Source of the DNA: Panax quinquefolius
Lineage: Eukaryota; Streptophyta; Magnoliopsida; Apiales; Araliaceae
Direction: 5' to 3'
DNA: 64,000 bases
Assembly (NCBI GenBank): GCA_020205615.1
Contig: CM035170.1
Coordinates: forward strand, 35,154,123 to 35,218,122
This document shows positions 33,033-44,189 of the stretch, in pieces. Within the stretch, counting starts at the first letter, position 1. The number at the start of each line of letters is the position of its first letter. The position numbers and the translations under genes are program-made. The notes below the pieces were generated by a model, which did not search any database, was not told the DNA's origin, and was given only the letters and a program-made list of their open reading frames with translations.

Positions 33033-34613
33033 TTGTCATCATCCTCATTCATATATTATGTTGAAAGTCATACATGGCTCAGAGTGCATAGATGGACTTG
33101 GTATGATTATGACCGAGGATTATTCGGTATAATCATAACTTAGTAATGTTACAAATAATATGGAAAAAAGTCCTCATTTGGCCCGTAGTGCATTGATGGG
33201 CGATTTTTTGGTATGATTATGGCTATGGATTCTCTTTGGTAGTAGTGAAAAGATGAATTATTTTATGGCATGATCGGGATAGTTGATGAAAACACGATTA
33301 TCTTTGGTAGTAGTGCATGGATAATTCATGGTCGTGATACTAAAGAATATCCTTGGCACATGGTGCATGGATGATTCGATGATGTGGATTAATTATTGGT
33401 GAGTCTCGTCTCAAAGATGAAATATTAATTCATGTGCATGTGATAATAATGAATATCTTTGGCGTAGTGCAAAGATGATTTAATGATTATGAGCAGGAAT
33501 TGTGATTTGGTATAACCATGATTTTTGATGTTTCAGGTGATGAAAATTATCTTCGTCTTGGGTGCGAAGAGGAATTTAGAATCACAATTGTGATTATGAG
33601 TTATTCACATGATGATGAATGGGGGAATTGTTGATTGATGTTACGGATAAAACATTATTGGTGGACTTTTAACATAGAAGATAATAGACCTTATAATTCT
33701 ATTTGACTCTTCTAATGGATTGCTCGTTCACGCAACTATGGTTAAAAAGTTTTATTATCTATCATATGTTCTAAATCTCTGATTTATTATTGATGAAAGC
33801 TATTGATAATTTAATTATCTTTAGTCATGATATTCTTTCTTGGGCTAGTTGTACTCACCCTATACGCTTCACAATTCTTTTAGTTAATAAGAGTGTAGTT
33901 TTGGGTTGACGAGGTATTAAGAGGATTAGAACGATGGTCTCTAGTCGTGGAGGTTCTCCTAAACAGGTATAGAAAAGTGTGTTGTATTCTATACATCATT
34001 TAGTAGTTATATTTGGTGAATCATATAGGGTGAGGCGAACCCAGCGTTGGAAGGTGTGTTTTGCCACTATCATACAAGATGTCTAATGACATACAACCTC
34101 GTGTTATCATAAGACATGGTTGTGCACATCCACTTCTTTGAGTATATCTCACGAGCACTACCTATATGATCTTGGGGTATATTTGAAATATAATTTTCAC
34201 TTGGAGATAACGGAGATAATTATATATCGAGGAAGACTTACCATTGGAAAGAAGATGATAGTAATCTTCTTGTTTTCTTTAGGGGACTTTTAGGGTCAAC
34301 CAAGGATAATTTTGTGGACATATGATATCTATCATAACTTTGGACGCATGGCCCCCCATGTACGAAGGTTTTCTTGAGCACTTCCCAAAGATTTTAGTTT
34401 CTAAAACAGTTTTTGACTATACTTTTATGTAAAGTACCATTTTAAGGTTGTGGTCGAGGTACCATGAGAGTTGCATACATCTGTATTAAAACTCATATTA
34501 AACTATGATCGTATTCTATACGACATCTCAATAGTTGTATTTGAATTTTGTACCATGTATCTGACGACTCAGAATGGGTAATGTATACCTAATTTTGGGG
34601 GCGTCACGATATG

Positions 34614-35344
34614 ACTACCTTATATGTTTAAGAAAAAGCATGCATGTTAGAATTTGTGGTTTCATAACCTTGAATGACCTTAACTTGTTGAGACATTCTA
34701 CTTAGAACCATATTATGAAAGAAGGGACCTAGTTTGAACTTGAGAGATACGAAAGGACCCTTGACATGTTAATATTTGTTATGTGTCTAAGGATGGGCAA
34801 GCTAGGCCAAGTAAGTGATTGCTCAGCTCTGGTTTGAATTGAGAGCCGCGCGTCTCCCTAGTACAAATCAGGCGCGACCACGCCCTTCTGCAGACTTGGA
34901 TAGTGACTTTTGTGATTTCTGAAATATATAACATGCTAGTATAACTTCATTATGCTTATTTCTGTCCATGACACACTAACAGAGGTAGCCTTGTATGTTA
35001 ACACCTATTTTAGCTTGAATTGACAAGGTGTTTTTAAATAATGAAGTCTAACGATAGTTCCGAGCTACGTAATAACATACGGATTAGATTTCATGATTGA
35101 GTCATATATGTACACTTGATCTATATATGAAGTTTGTTTATTGAATATGTTTAACTAATGGGCATCCTATACATATAATACGCTATAATAGGATTCAAAA
35201 GTGTTGGTTAAATTTTGTGGATAAACTACGCTTAAGGCAAGTATCCGAACCCTACTTTTATTGTGCAAGTTTCCTAACTTACACAACTTTAGATTTTGTG
35301 CAAGTTCTCGAATTTAATTTGATTCGTATATTGAATGCAAGTAT
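34614..35344 (+). mobile_element. C 3' LTR, second part (truncated)
   Basis: C LTR sequence resumes after the A3 target duplication and matches 21023-21425 of the 5' LTR (TATAACTTCATTATGC, TAGCCTTG-ATGTTAACAC). It stops at AATGCAAGTAT, where the B' LTR begins. About 1.0 kb of the LTR end, present at 21426-22460, is lost. A GC-rich stretch at 34845-34900 (CCGCGCGTCTCC, then AGGCGCGACCACGC) has no counterpart in the 5' copy. Confidence 0.8.
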
Positions 35345-38300
35345 TGTGATAACCCGGGATTTCGAATAATCAAAATTTTACGAATAATTTTTTTTAATTA
35401 ATATTAATATTTATTATCAATTTTGTGACAAGTGTCTGTGATACGAGTCTCGAGAAGGGGTCAATTTGTGTATTGACTAATAAATTAAGAATAGAGTTGT
35501 GTTTAACAGCTTTAGAAACCTTAACCCTAATTTTTGGATAGGGATTCGATAGAAAATGTAATAAAAATAATTGTATCAATGAATACGTGTTTGTACTGTA
35601 AGAGAAATTTTGATCAATGATTGATAGGATAAGGTTTGAAATTTATAAACCCTAATAAGAGATTAGAAACCCTAATCTCAAATTTAGAAAACCTAACGTA
35701 CAGTTAGAAACCCTAATTGAAAGTCGAGAAACCCTAATTTCATATTCGAGAAACCTAAACGCTAATTAGGAAACTCTAATCCTAATTAGTAAGCCTAAAG
35801 TGATTAGTATGTGTTAATATAATTAGGAAACCCTAATTATACTTTAGAAATATTAATTTCTATTTAAAACCCTAATTATATTTTTGAAATTCTTAATTTT
35901 CTATTTTTAAACCCTAATTAGAAAATTCTAGAATTGGATGTTGTAAAATCTAGGGGTTAGAACCTTAGGGTTAAACCCTAAGGGTTGGTTCAATTGTCTA
36001 GTATGCCATTAAAATGAAAATACAAATGACAAAATTACCCTTTTTATATTTTTAATAAGCTAACTTGTGAATCTTTCTAGAATTGTAGTTGTTCACCAAC
36101 TATGTTGACTTGGTGACTTTAAATCTCAGCATTTCAGCCCCTATTTGACAGCCAATATCAGATTATACATGCATCTACATAATATATATAGATTAAAAAA
36201 GAGAAAGTGTACAAAAATTAGCCATTTGGTCTCTGGCTCTCACCAACTCTTTCTGTCACCAAGACCTCCAAAAATTGCAAGTGTTTCAGTCACAAAACAC
36301 CTCTCTTAAACACATAAATCAGATTCGGAGAGCTAGGCTCAAAGATTTGGCTAGAAGGTATAAAACCTAAAACGTATTTTGATCATACATGTTTAGAAAA
36401 ATTTTATGATTATGTGTTTATATTTGTGTTAGAAGTTGTTTTTAGTTGATCTATGATGATCCATGATGGATCAATAGCATCAAATTGCTTTAAAATAGTG
36501 TTTTTCAAAAAATGCCCAGGAACATGGTTTGTGGTCTGACAAGCTAATGTCAGTGGCCACAGATCCTTGTTCGTTAATGATTTTTGTTGTTTTAAGTTTT
36601 GAATCTGTAGCTTGTCATGTTGTCTTTAATCTGAAAGTGGATTTACAGCCATTAAATGTCTAGATTTGTTGTTATTAACGGTCAAACCCCATTGACCGGG
36701 CATGACTGAGCCAAATCTGGGCAACCCAAAATTGCATGAACACCGTCTGACAACGTTTTGTTGGCTTGAGATCTGTCAGGTTTTATATTTTTGGATGTTG
36801 TTGTTGTATCAAACTTGTAGTCTGTTGTATGAACTTGAGATCCATGGTTTTACTTTCCACAAACAAAGTTTAGATCGAGTGTAATTAATGGTCAAAGTAG
36901 ACCATTTAATCACGGATGAAGTTTCTGGAAGTTCTAGAAACTGTTGGCACAAGCTGTCTGACATGGTTTGACCAGATTAAATCTGGTGATTGTGTTATAG
37001 TTTGACTGTGATAATGTTATGTCGTTGTTCTTTGTCCTAAGTACTACCTGTTTAGACCAATAACCAACCTATTTGATGACAAGAACACCTAAATAATTAG
37101 GCTGGAAAGTGACCACATGCAACTGCTTGGGTTTCTTGGTTACCCAGAAAACCTAGGAGCCGTCTGACAGTACGTTTAAGAGGCTAGATCTCTTTGTTGT
37201 GATTTTGTTTGAGCAAGATAAGGATTGATAACTGTAGTGTTACATGTTAACTACAATATCAAAACCTAAGTTAGCACAGAACATGATTATATTAAAAATT
37301 ACAGGCGGTCAAACCTTGCCTCTTGAACACTAAGCTGTCAGTGTTCTTGAGCTCAAGAACACCAACAGCGACGCTAAGTGTCGCTAAAGGCCTACAACGA
37401 CAGTTTTAAATAATTTTAATTTCTGAATTTCTGAAAATTAATTAAAAATAGAAATAAATTATAAAAATTACCAAAATTGGTTTTAAAAATTATTTTAAAT
37501 TATGAAAAATAATTTTTGACTATTTGGAACATTTTTCATTAATATTTATAATTATTTGAATATTAATGATAGTTAGTTTATTTAATTAGTATATTAAATA
37601 AATTAGAGAAAAATGATTTAACATTATGAAAAATCATTTTAAATAAGAATAATATATTTAAAAATATTTTGAATTATAATATATAACTTTTAATATTTTT
37701 AGAGATTTGACATTAATAATTTAATATTAATGATATTTGATTTATTTAATTATTAAATTAAATAAATTGGTTAAAATGATTTTATTAATTTAAAAATCAT
37801 TTTAAATGAGAATAAAGTGTTAGAAAATATTTTTAATTATAAAATATAATTTTCAATATTTTGGAGAATTCTCATTTATAAATTAATATTAATGATATTA
37901 GATTTATTTAATTATTATATTAAATAAATGAATTAAAAATGGTTTTATTGATTTAAAAATGAGAAAAATGATTTAAAAATATTTTACGTTATAATTAATG
38001 ACTTTTAATATTTGAATGATAATTTCATTAATTTAAATAATAATGGTGATGATTTAAAAATGATTTTAATTATTTTAAAATCATTTAAGTAGAATAGTAA
38101 TGATTTAAAAATATTTTAAGTTATTAATAATAACTTAAATATTTTGACAAGTATATTATTAATATTTTATATTATTAAATATTAATGATAAAAATATTAT
38201 TTGATAATTAAATCATTTAAAATCATTTAAGTGTTTGAAAAATTATTATAAATTATAATAATTGTTTATAAATTATTAAATGCTTCCGAAAAATATTACA

Positions 38301-38745
38301 AATGATATTTGACTTATCTAATATAATATTGAAACTTAGAGACCAAAATTAATTGACAATAAATGTATTAATTGTCGGATAGGGTGACCAGAACACCGAG
38401 ATGAGACCAAAGTCAAACCAGACCGAAATAGTTAGACTGATAAGTGTTTATATAGGTTATAAACACTAATGTGACTATGTGGTAATGTGTTTAGAAGAAG
38501 ATTGACTGTAAATTACAGTGTTGTGTGTTACGAAATATTGTGCTAATTGTGAGACCGATATTATTGGTTATAGGTCTTTCGAAAGCAGATAAGTTTATTG
38601 TGTAGCTGTAAACAGCGGAAGAGGCTAGTTTCCTAACTCAACCCTGAGTTAATATTGTTTAATTATTATGGTGGTTAATTATTGTTAATTAGACCACGTC
38701 CAAGAATTTATTGTTGATTATTCACAATTAGTGCATTTTGACAGC
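35345..38745 (+). mobile_element. Family B-related LTR (B', plus), incomplete
   Basis: Starts TGTGATAACCCGGG inside the C LTR. It follows the B LTR plan: an AAACCCTA cluster (35640-35990), the hairpin-bearing region (36700-37380), an extremely AT-rich tract (37400-38340) and a region like the reverse of 1080-1330 (TAGGTCTTTCGAAAGCAGATAAG at ~38571). A perfect 22-bp palindrome lies at 37341-37362. The LTR end is not recognisable; similarity fades near 38745. No coding. It is a diverged subfamily of B. Confidence 0.7.
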
Positions 38746-39740
38746 TACTGCACTTGCTGGCTTTTCTTAGTCAGTTACTGAAGTCTTCTTCTGATCTCCT
38801 TGTGGAAGACTTCATCCTGAATGGCTTCACAACTCAATTTGGATGCTGATTGGGTTGGTGCTTAGATCTTCTGTTAGCTTACATGTCATTCGTTGAGTGC
38901 TCTCTGGTTTCCTTCAGATGGGATATATCTTTGTAGTGCCAACCAGAGGCTTCATTCCTTTGGATATTCTGGAAGTGCTCATTTGTTGAGAATCATACTT
39001 TCTCTACGATTCTGCCTTGGCATTGTGAGCACATCTGTTGAAGTCTCAGTTCTACATTCTATGATTTAGCTTTGGCTGTGTAGACACTACTACTCCGAGA
39101 TCAGATATTGACACTCTACGATTTCTGTCATTGTGCTTGTTGTCTTCATCTGATCTTGCTCGACTACGATCTCTGCCTCTGATATGATCAGTAGACTCTA
39201 CAACTCTGAGTGTAGTCTACGATTCTTAACTTGGCTTCGGCAGATATTCGGTCAGCTCGTAGGTAGGATGTCTCTACGATTCTGAACATGACTTCCTCAG
39301 CAGACTACGGCCTTAAGGAAGTTCTCCTCGACACACTACGATACTTTCCTCTTCTCTCCTGGCAGTCTACGAACTCCAAGACTACTATCTTGCATACTAC
39401 GATTCTGCCTTGATAGCTCTCGAGTTTTCCTTGACTCTCCTGGCAGACTACGATTTCTGGTGCAGTGCTCGACGATCAGACAAGGTTATCTATTACATCA
39501 TAAGATCAACCTAATATGCTTGATCTTTCTATGTTTATAGTCCTTGTACATCATTTCTTTTTAAGGACTTTACAAAGCTATTTTGCTTATGTAGGATCAA
39601 GCTAACATACTTGATCAATTCATTCTAAGTCCTTGTACACATATTTCTATTATCTATCAAAGGACTTTACAACTTTTCTTAATGCAAGCATACTTGCATA
39701 TTCATTTATATATATATCATAATCAAATCATATGTAAATA
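38746..39740. repeat. Hairpin/CTACGAT-rich block, unclassified
   Basis: About 1 kb of GC-richer DNA without a gene. It has a series of stem-loops: GAAGTCTTC 38780-38788 with 38805-38813; CAACTCAAT 38830 with 38849; CTCTGGTT 38902-38909 with 38941-38948; GTGCTCA 38975-38981 with 39026-39032 enclosing AGAATC/GATTCT. About eight exact CTACGAT words lie between 39003 and 39451. At 39503-39680 a ~90-bp unit (GATCAA...TCCTTGTACA...GGACTTTACAA) is duplicated. It resembles, reversed, the block at 55143-55966. Its origin is unknown; it may be the end of the B' LTR or part of another LTR. Confidence 0.5.
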
Positions 39741-39973
39741 GGAATAACATTCACATGCTTATTCCTGACATATTGTACACATATACACAGAACATATTCA
39801 CTTATTCCCTTAATCCTGAATAATTCACCTAAATCCTTCACAGAATTTTGAAATCATCAAAATTCTTTCCCAAAAATATCAAACGCATACACTTATTTTC
39901 TGTCTAGGTTCTAATATTTAACCTTAAATCAATTAATAAATTTTTTTAAAATATTCAAATTCTTGGGTTGTCA
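39741..39973 (-). mobile_element. B1 3' LTR remnant (minus)
   Basis: On the minus strand this begins TGACAACCCAAGAATTTG at 39973 and matches the first ~230 bp of the B LTRs (4405-4170 and 54466-54240), including TTTGATATTTTTG and a CATATGTGTTC-like stretch. It breaks off near 39740 against the hairpin block, so nearly all of the B1 3' LTR is lost. Confidence 0.7.
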
Positions 39974-41762
39974 AATTCACCCCTTCTTCAAAAAATTTTG
40001 TCCCCGAAATTTACCTTATACCCTACATCATACACCATTCATCATTCCTTCTCATCATCTCATGCTACCCAATACATTCTTTACAAGAATAAAAATTTTG
40101 AAATTGTGTTGAGGGGTTATACAGACTATTATCTGTCGTTTTTGCAAAGGTTTTATGAAAATTCATCCGTAAACTGTAATAACTTACGGACATAGTGGGT
40201 AATTAGCCCGGTATGCCATGTACTTATAAATTACTCTTTGATCCGATCTGCTTTCTCAGTATCACCATGGCGATAAACTTTACCTCGGTCTTATTGGATT
40301 CCGCACCAAAACAATTTGGTTCGGGAAAGTTTTTAAAGAACTCTTACAGTTTTCATAAACATTGGTCTAGCTGAATCAAATAGCATAGACTCATATCAAT
40401 AATTCAATTCAATCGAATTATTTAGGTGTAGCCAAACCCCGTTGGCAAATTAAAATTTTTGAAAATATTTTTAAGAATGACGCCATGATGTCGTACTGTA
40501 TTAACAGTCCGTTTGAGGATGTCGTCATCGTATGAATTTGTCATAACACATCATACAATAGTGGAACAATGATTTTTAGGTCGAATTCACACTAAGTATT
40601 CCTGCATTTATAACTCTATCAACTTTTATCATCTCTGCACTAGGTTATATGGTACATAAGTGATAAATAAAATATATTTTGATATTTCAAATCATTTGTG
40701 TCTAGCTGAAATAAGTAGCTTAGACTATACTTTAAACCGTTTCAAAAATGATTACGAGTCTACATTTTTTTTTTCAAAAGCATATAGTGCGTATTTAGCT
40801 TGATGTCAAAATTTCGAAGTCTAGCATAGCTAGGACTTTTGGAAAACTTATGTGTTCACTAGTAATCATTTGCTTAAACAGTCTATCTATTTTTATTATC
40901 CTTAATACTCAATTCACACAACTATACCCAGTTCGTCAACCCACACTTATGAGTTCATAAACTTGCCACAATCATATGAGTTTAAGAACTTATCCTAGTC
41001 AGACCTTTGGCGTCCATTCGCTGAGAGGTTCATAAACATTTCACATAACTATGAATCAAGAATGTCACATAAGTATGAGTTTTAAGAACTCGTACTTAAC
41101 CTTATATTCTCTACCTATAACCTATCTATATATTATACACATGAGAAAGGAATCACCCTCTTAATATGCATATAGCAAATAACACGACACAAACATTTCA
41201 ATGATTATCATTGCCAGAAACTAAGTGGTTTTTACACTAAGTACAATTCAGCTCCCATACAAAGAATCATACAACTTAGCTGCCGACCTGAATCCTCAAT
41301 TGAAATCCCCACTTAATTCTAACTCCCTTCTCCATACGAATTTCATTTAATCTGTATTAATAATCCTTTCTTGCATCTGTACCAATTCATAGTACAACTG
41401 ACACTCAGCAATCTTGTTGTAAACTGTTCAATCATTAGATTGATTCTTCTCCCTGCTATAACCTTATCAGATCACGGAGTGATCTCATCGTATATGTTAC
41501 GATTTATTTGTATACAATGATCGTTTTGTTTTACGATCTCCTATCACTGTATTTTTAGTCTTTTAGACTCTATCTATTCATCACTACTGTTCAACTTTAT
41601 TATCAGAGTTAGGGAACTCTGTATCTTATAACTCGCCGAAATTCGTCTTTGAATCTTACCGACCAACTAACTCTATTTGAGTTAGTAATTATCCTAATCA
41701 TTGTGGTTATTAGTCTCAGGTATTCCTACCTAAGGTTCATAACCTACAGCTTTGATACCAAC
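39974..41762 (-). mobile_element. B1 interior: non-coding core
   Basis: On the minus strand this runs from the primer site (41760-41749, TGGTATCAAAGC) to a purine tract GAAGAAGGGG just before 39973, preceded by GGGGACAAAATTTT, the usual element end. Only 1.79 kb, with no gag or pol. It is homologous along its length to the D interior (14618-17877), e.g. reversed GATTTCAATTGAGGA (~41295), the TTCTCATGTGTATAA block (~41140) and a GATCAC-GTGATC hairpin (~41473). B1 is therefore a non-autonomous relative of D. Confidence 0.75.
41749..41760 (-). other. Primer binding site of B1
   Basis: On the minus strand TGGTATCAAAGC, two bases from the LTR end. It has one mismatch to the initiator tRNA-Met complement and is identical to the A2 site at 47194. 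Confidence 0.75.
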
Positions 41763-43699
41763 TGTGAGAGCCCCGAATCCTGGTCCTGAATCACCGCGGA
41801 TCCGGTCCGATCATTCTATACAACTATTACTATTTGCAAAAGATATAAACATAAATTATTTATACATTACATTTACATACTATTCCCCATGGTAGAGTAA
41901 CCTTAACTTATACACAATACATAACTTATTTAACTTACAATAACATTAATATACCATACTTCAACAAATCTAAACGCACACATTAACTTTACGCTAGAAC
42001 TGTCTTTAACCTTTCCTTGTATCCGACGTATTCACCTTAATCTGCAATGTTTATCATGATATAGCAAGGGTGAGCATAAAAGTTTCCCATCAAATTTAAG
42101 GTCAATAATTTAACGATGTATCATGATTGAAAGAATCTAAATAATAAGCTGGCTATAATTCAACAATATAATTGTGAACTAGCACGAACAAACTTTTGAC
42201 TGAACAAGTATATAACATGAACAAATATATCTGGACCGAAGGGTAATGAAGGTGATCAACCTTTTATACCTGACTTATACATGCAATATGTACAGAGTAC
42301 AATTCTACCATGGCAATCAGCAATGATTATCCATAAGCATATCTGAATGAAACAACTCTTAGTAGAGTTAAGTAAAACTTGCATGAACTGTTGATTACTG
42401 CTACGCAATTTATAACGCTTTATCCGAAGACCTAATATTAGTAATATAGATCTCTAATATTAGAATAATATCATCACAATATAATACTATTATATATATA
42501 GATATACATAGAATAACTTAAACACATAACACATAACCCTATCAGTTTATAAAACATATAAGACTCGGTATCAAGTCAAACTATTGCGATGCGAGTTGAA
42601 CTTGAAACACAAATCGACATCTGACGATCTAGTCGGACTTTTATCGAGTCTAAGTTCAATTAAACTCTGCCTAATACTTAACAATTATCTCATATAATTT
42701 TAATATTAGTCAAAATAATTTTCATAAGCTCGTAATAATTTTTAAATAATTATTATTATTTATAAATGAATTTTCCATTATTAATATAAGTATTTAAATG
42801 AATTAAATACCACATAATTCTTTTATCATTAATATTTATTTATTATCAAATATTAATGAAATACATATCATAATATTATAATATATTTATAATATCACAA
42901 TAGTATTTTAATACTTTAAAATCACCTTTATATGATTTTTAAACAATTAAATTCATTATCCGATAATTTCTTTTAATATTAAAATATTAATATTTTTATG
43001 AAAAATATCAAAAGTTATATGTTATAACTTAAAATATTTTTATATCACTTAAATCATTTTATATGATTTATAAATCATTAATTCTATTTTTCCATAATTT
43101 ATTTAATATATTTACTAAATAAATTAATTATCATTAATATTAATTAATTAATGAAATTCATTATAAAATATTAAAAGTCACCAAAATAACTTAAAATATT
43201 TTCTTTTATCATAATATTATTTTTTCATGATTTTTCATGTATTAAAATCATTTTTAAATAATTTAATTAATATTATAATTAAATAAATTAAATACCATTT
43301 ATATTCTAAAAATATTAAATATTTATGAAATATACTCTAAATAATTAAAAACTATTTTTCAGACTTTAAATAATTTTTTCAGAATTTATTTTGTATTTTT
43401 AATAATTAAAAACCATTTAATTCGATTTATTTAATTAAAATAATTATTTTTCGAAATTAAGTGTCGTTAAAGGTCCCTATAGCGACAGACCCGTCTCTAT
43501 AGATGTTCTTGAGCCTGTTCTTGAGCTTCATCGCCAGTTGTCAGGTTGCTACTTTGACCATGATTTTCTCTAAGTTCCTAATGTATTCTGGGCTTGTAAA
43601 TGAGTTAATGTTGTAGTACTGATGTAGTACTACAACTCTAAACAAGTTCCATGGCCAAATCATAACACAACTAAGAGATCTAAGCTTCAGAAACTCCTG

Positions 43700-44155
43700 T
43701 CAGAGCTGTTCTTCATTTCTGGGTTTTCCAGAAATGAACAGTTTAATGGTCTTAGTTTGCAGCCTTAAATCATAGCTTTATGGATTTGGTTTGTGTGATC
43801 TTAAAGTTCAATCGTGTAGTGCTCATGTCAGGGTACGATAATATATCATCATATCTATATAACAACAACACTAAATGAACAATTAAGGTTGGTCAAAGTA
43901 TTGTCAGAAAACCGGTTCTTGAAGATCTGGGTTACCCAGATTCTTCATCCAGCGAGTAGGTCAACGGTTGTTTGACCGTGATTATTTAAGATTCTGCTCG
44001 TGAGGTGCTTGTTCTAAGGACTAGGATATGTAGTTCACATGACAGGCTACACAGATCAAACAACAACTTAGCCAAAACACGTGTCAGAAGCAAGATCAGA
44101 GGCTTTGAAAGTCTTGTCAGACATCCTGGGGAAATTCTGGGTTACCCAGAAACGT
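43700..44155. repeat. Hairpin array in B1 LTR
   Basis: Three stems with centres ~43724, 43933 and 44143 (steps 209 and 210). They are CTGTTC+ATTTCTGG (43706-43722, with a 3-nt bulge) pairing 43728-43741; TGAAGATCTGGGT 43920-43932 pairing 43934-43947 with one bulge; TTCTGGGT 44135-44142 pairing 44144-44151. They are positional equivalents of 2370, 2587 and 2792, with partly different arm sequences. Confidence 0.7.
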
Positions 44156-44189
44156 TTTCCGTGATCAGTGAATGACCTTTGACTGTCTA

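Larger units (their letters stand above)
30463..34608 (+). mobile_element. Solo LTR A3 (family A)
   Basis: A single LTR from TGTGAGACCCC to GGGGGCGTCACG (last base mutated from A), with no interior. It is flanked by perfect 5-bp target duplications ATATG (30458-30462 and 34609-34613). This is the signature of insertion followed by LTR-LTR recombination. At 4146 bp it is longer than the other A LTRs because of a ~1.03-kb insertion (32003-33032) and extra sequence at ~33960-34450. TATA box TATATAAATAG is at 31276-31286. Confidence 0.9.
9846..35344 (+). mobile_element. Ty3/gypsy chromovirus C (nested host element)
   Basis: A near-complete element with LTR start TGTAATACCCGAG at both 9846 and 28405. 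It has a perfect initiator-tRNA-Met primer site, an extra 5' reading frame, gag and pol. Its 5' LTR is split by element D (~11586-20909). Its 3' LTR is split by solo LTR A3 (30463-34608) and cut off at 35344 by the B' LTR. Without insertions the element would be about 12 kb. It is therefore older than D, A3 and B'. Confidence 0.85.
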
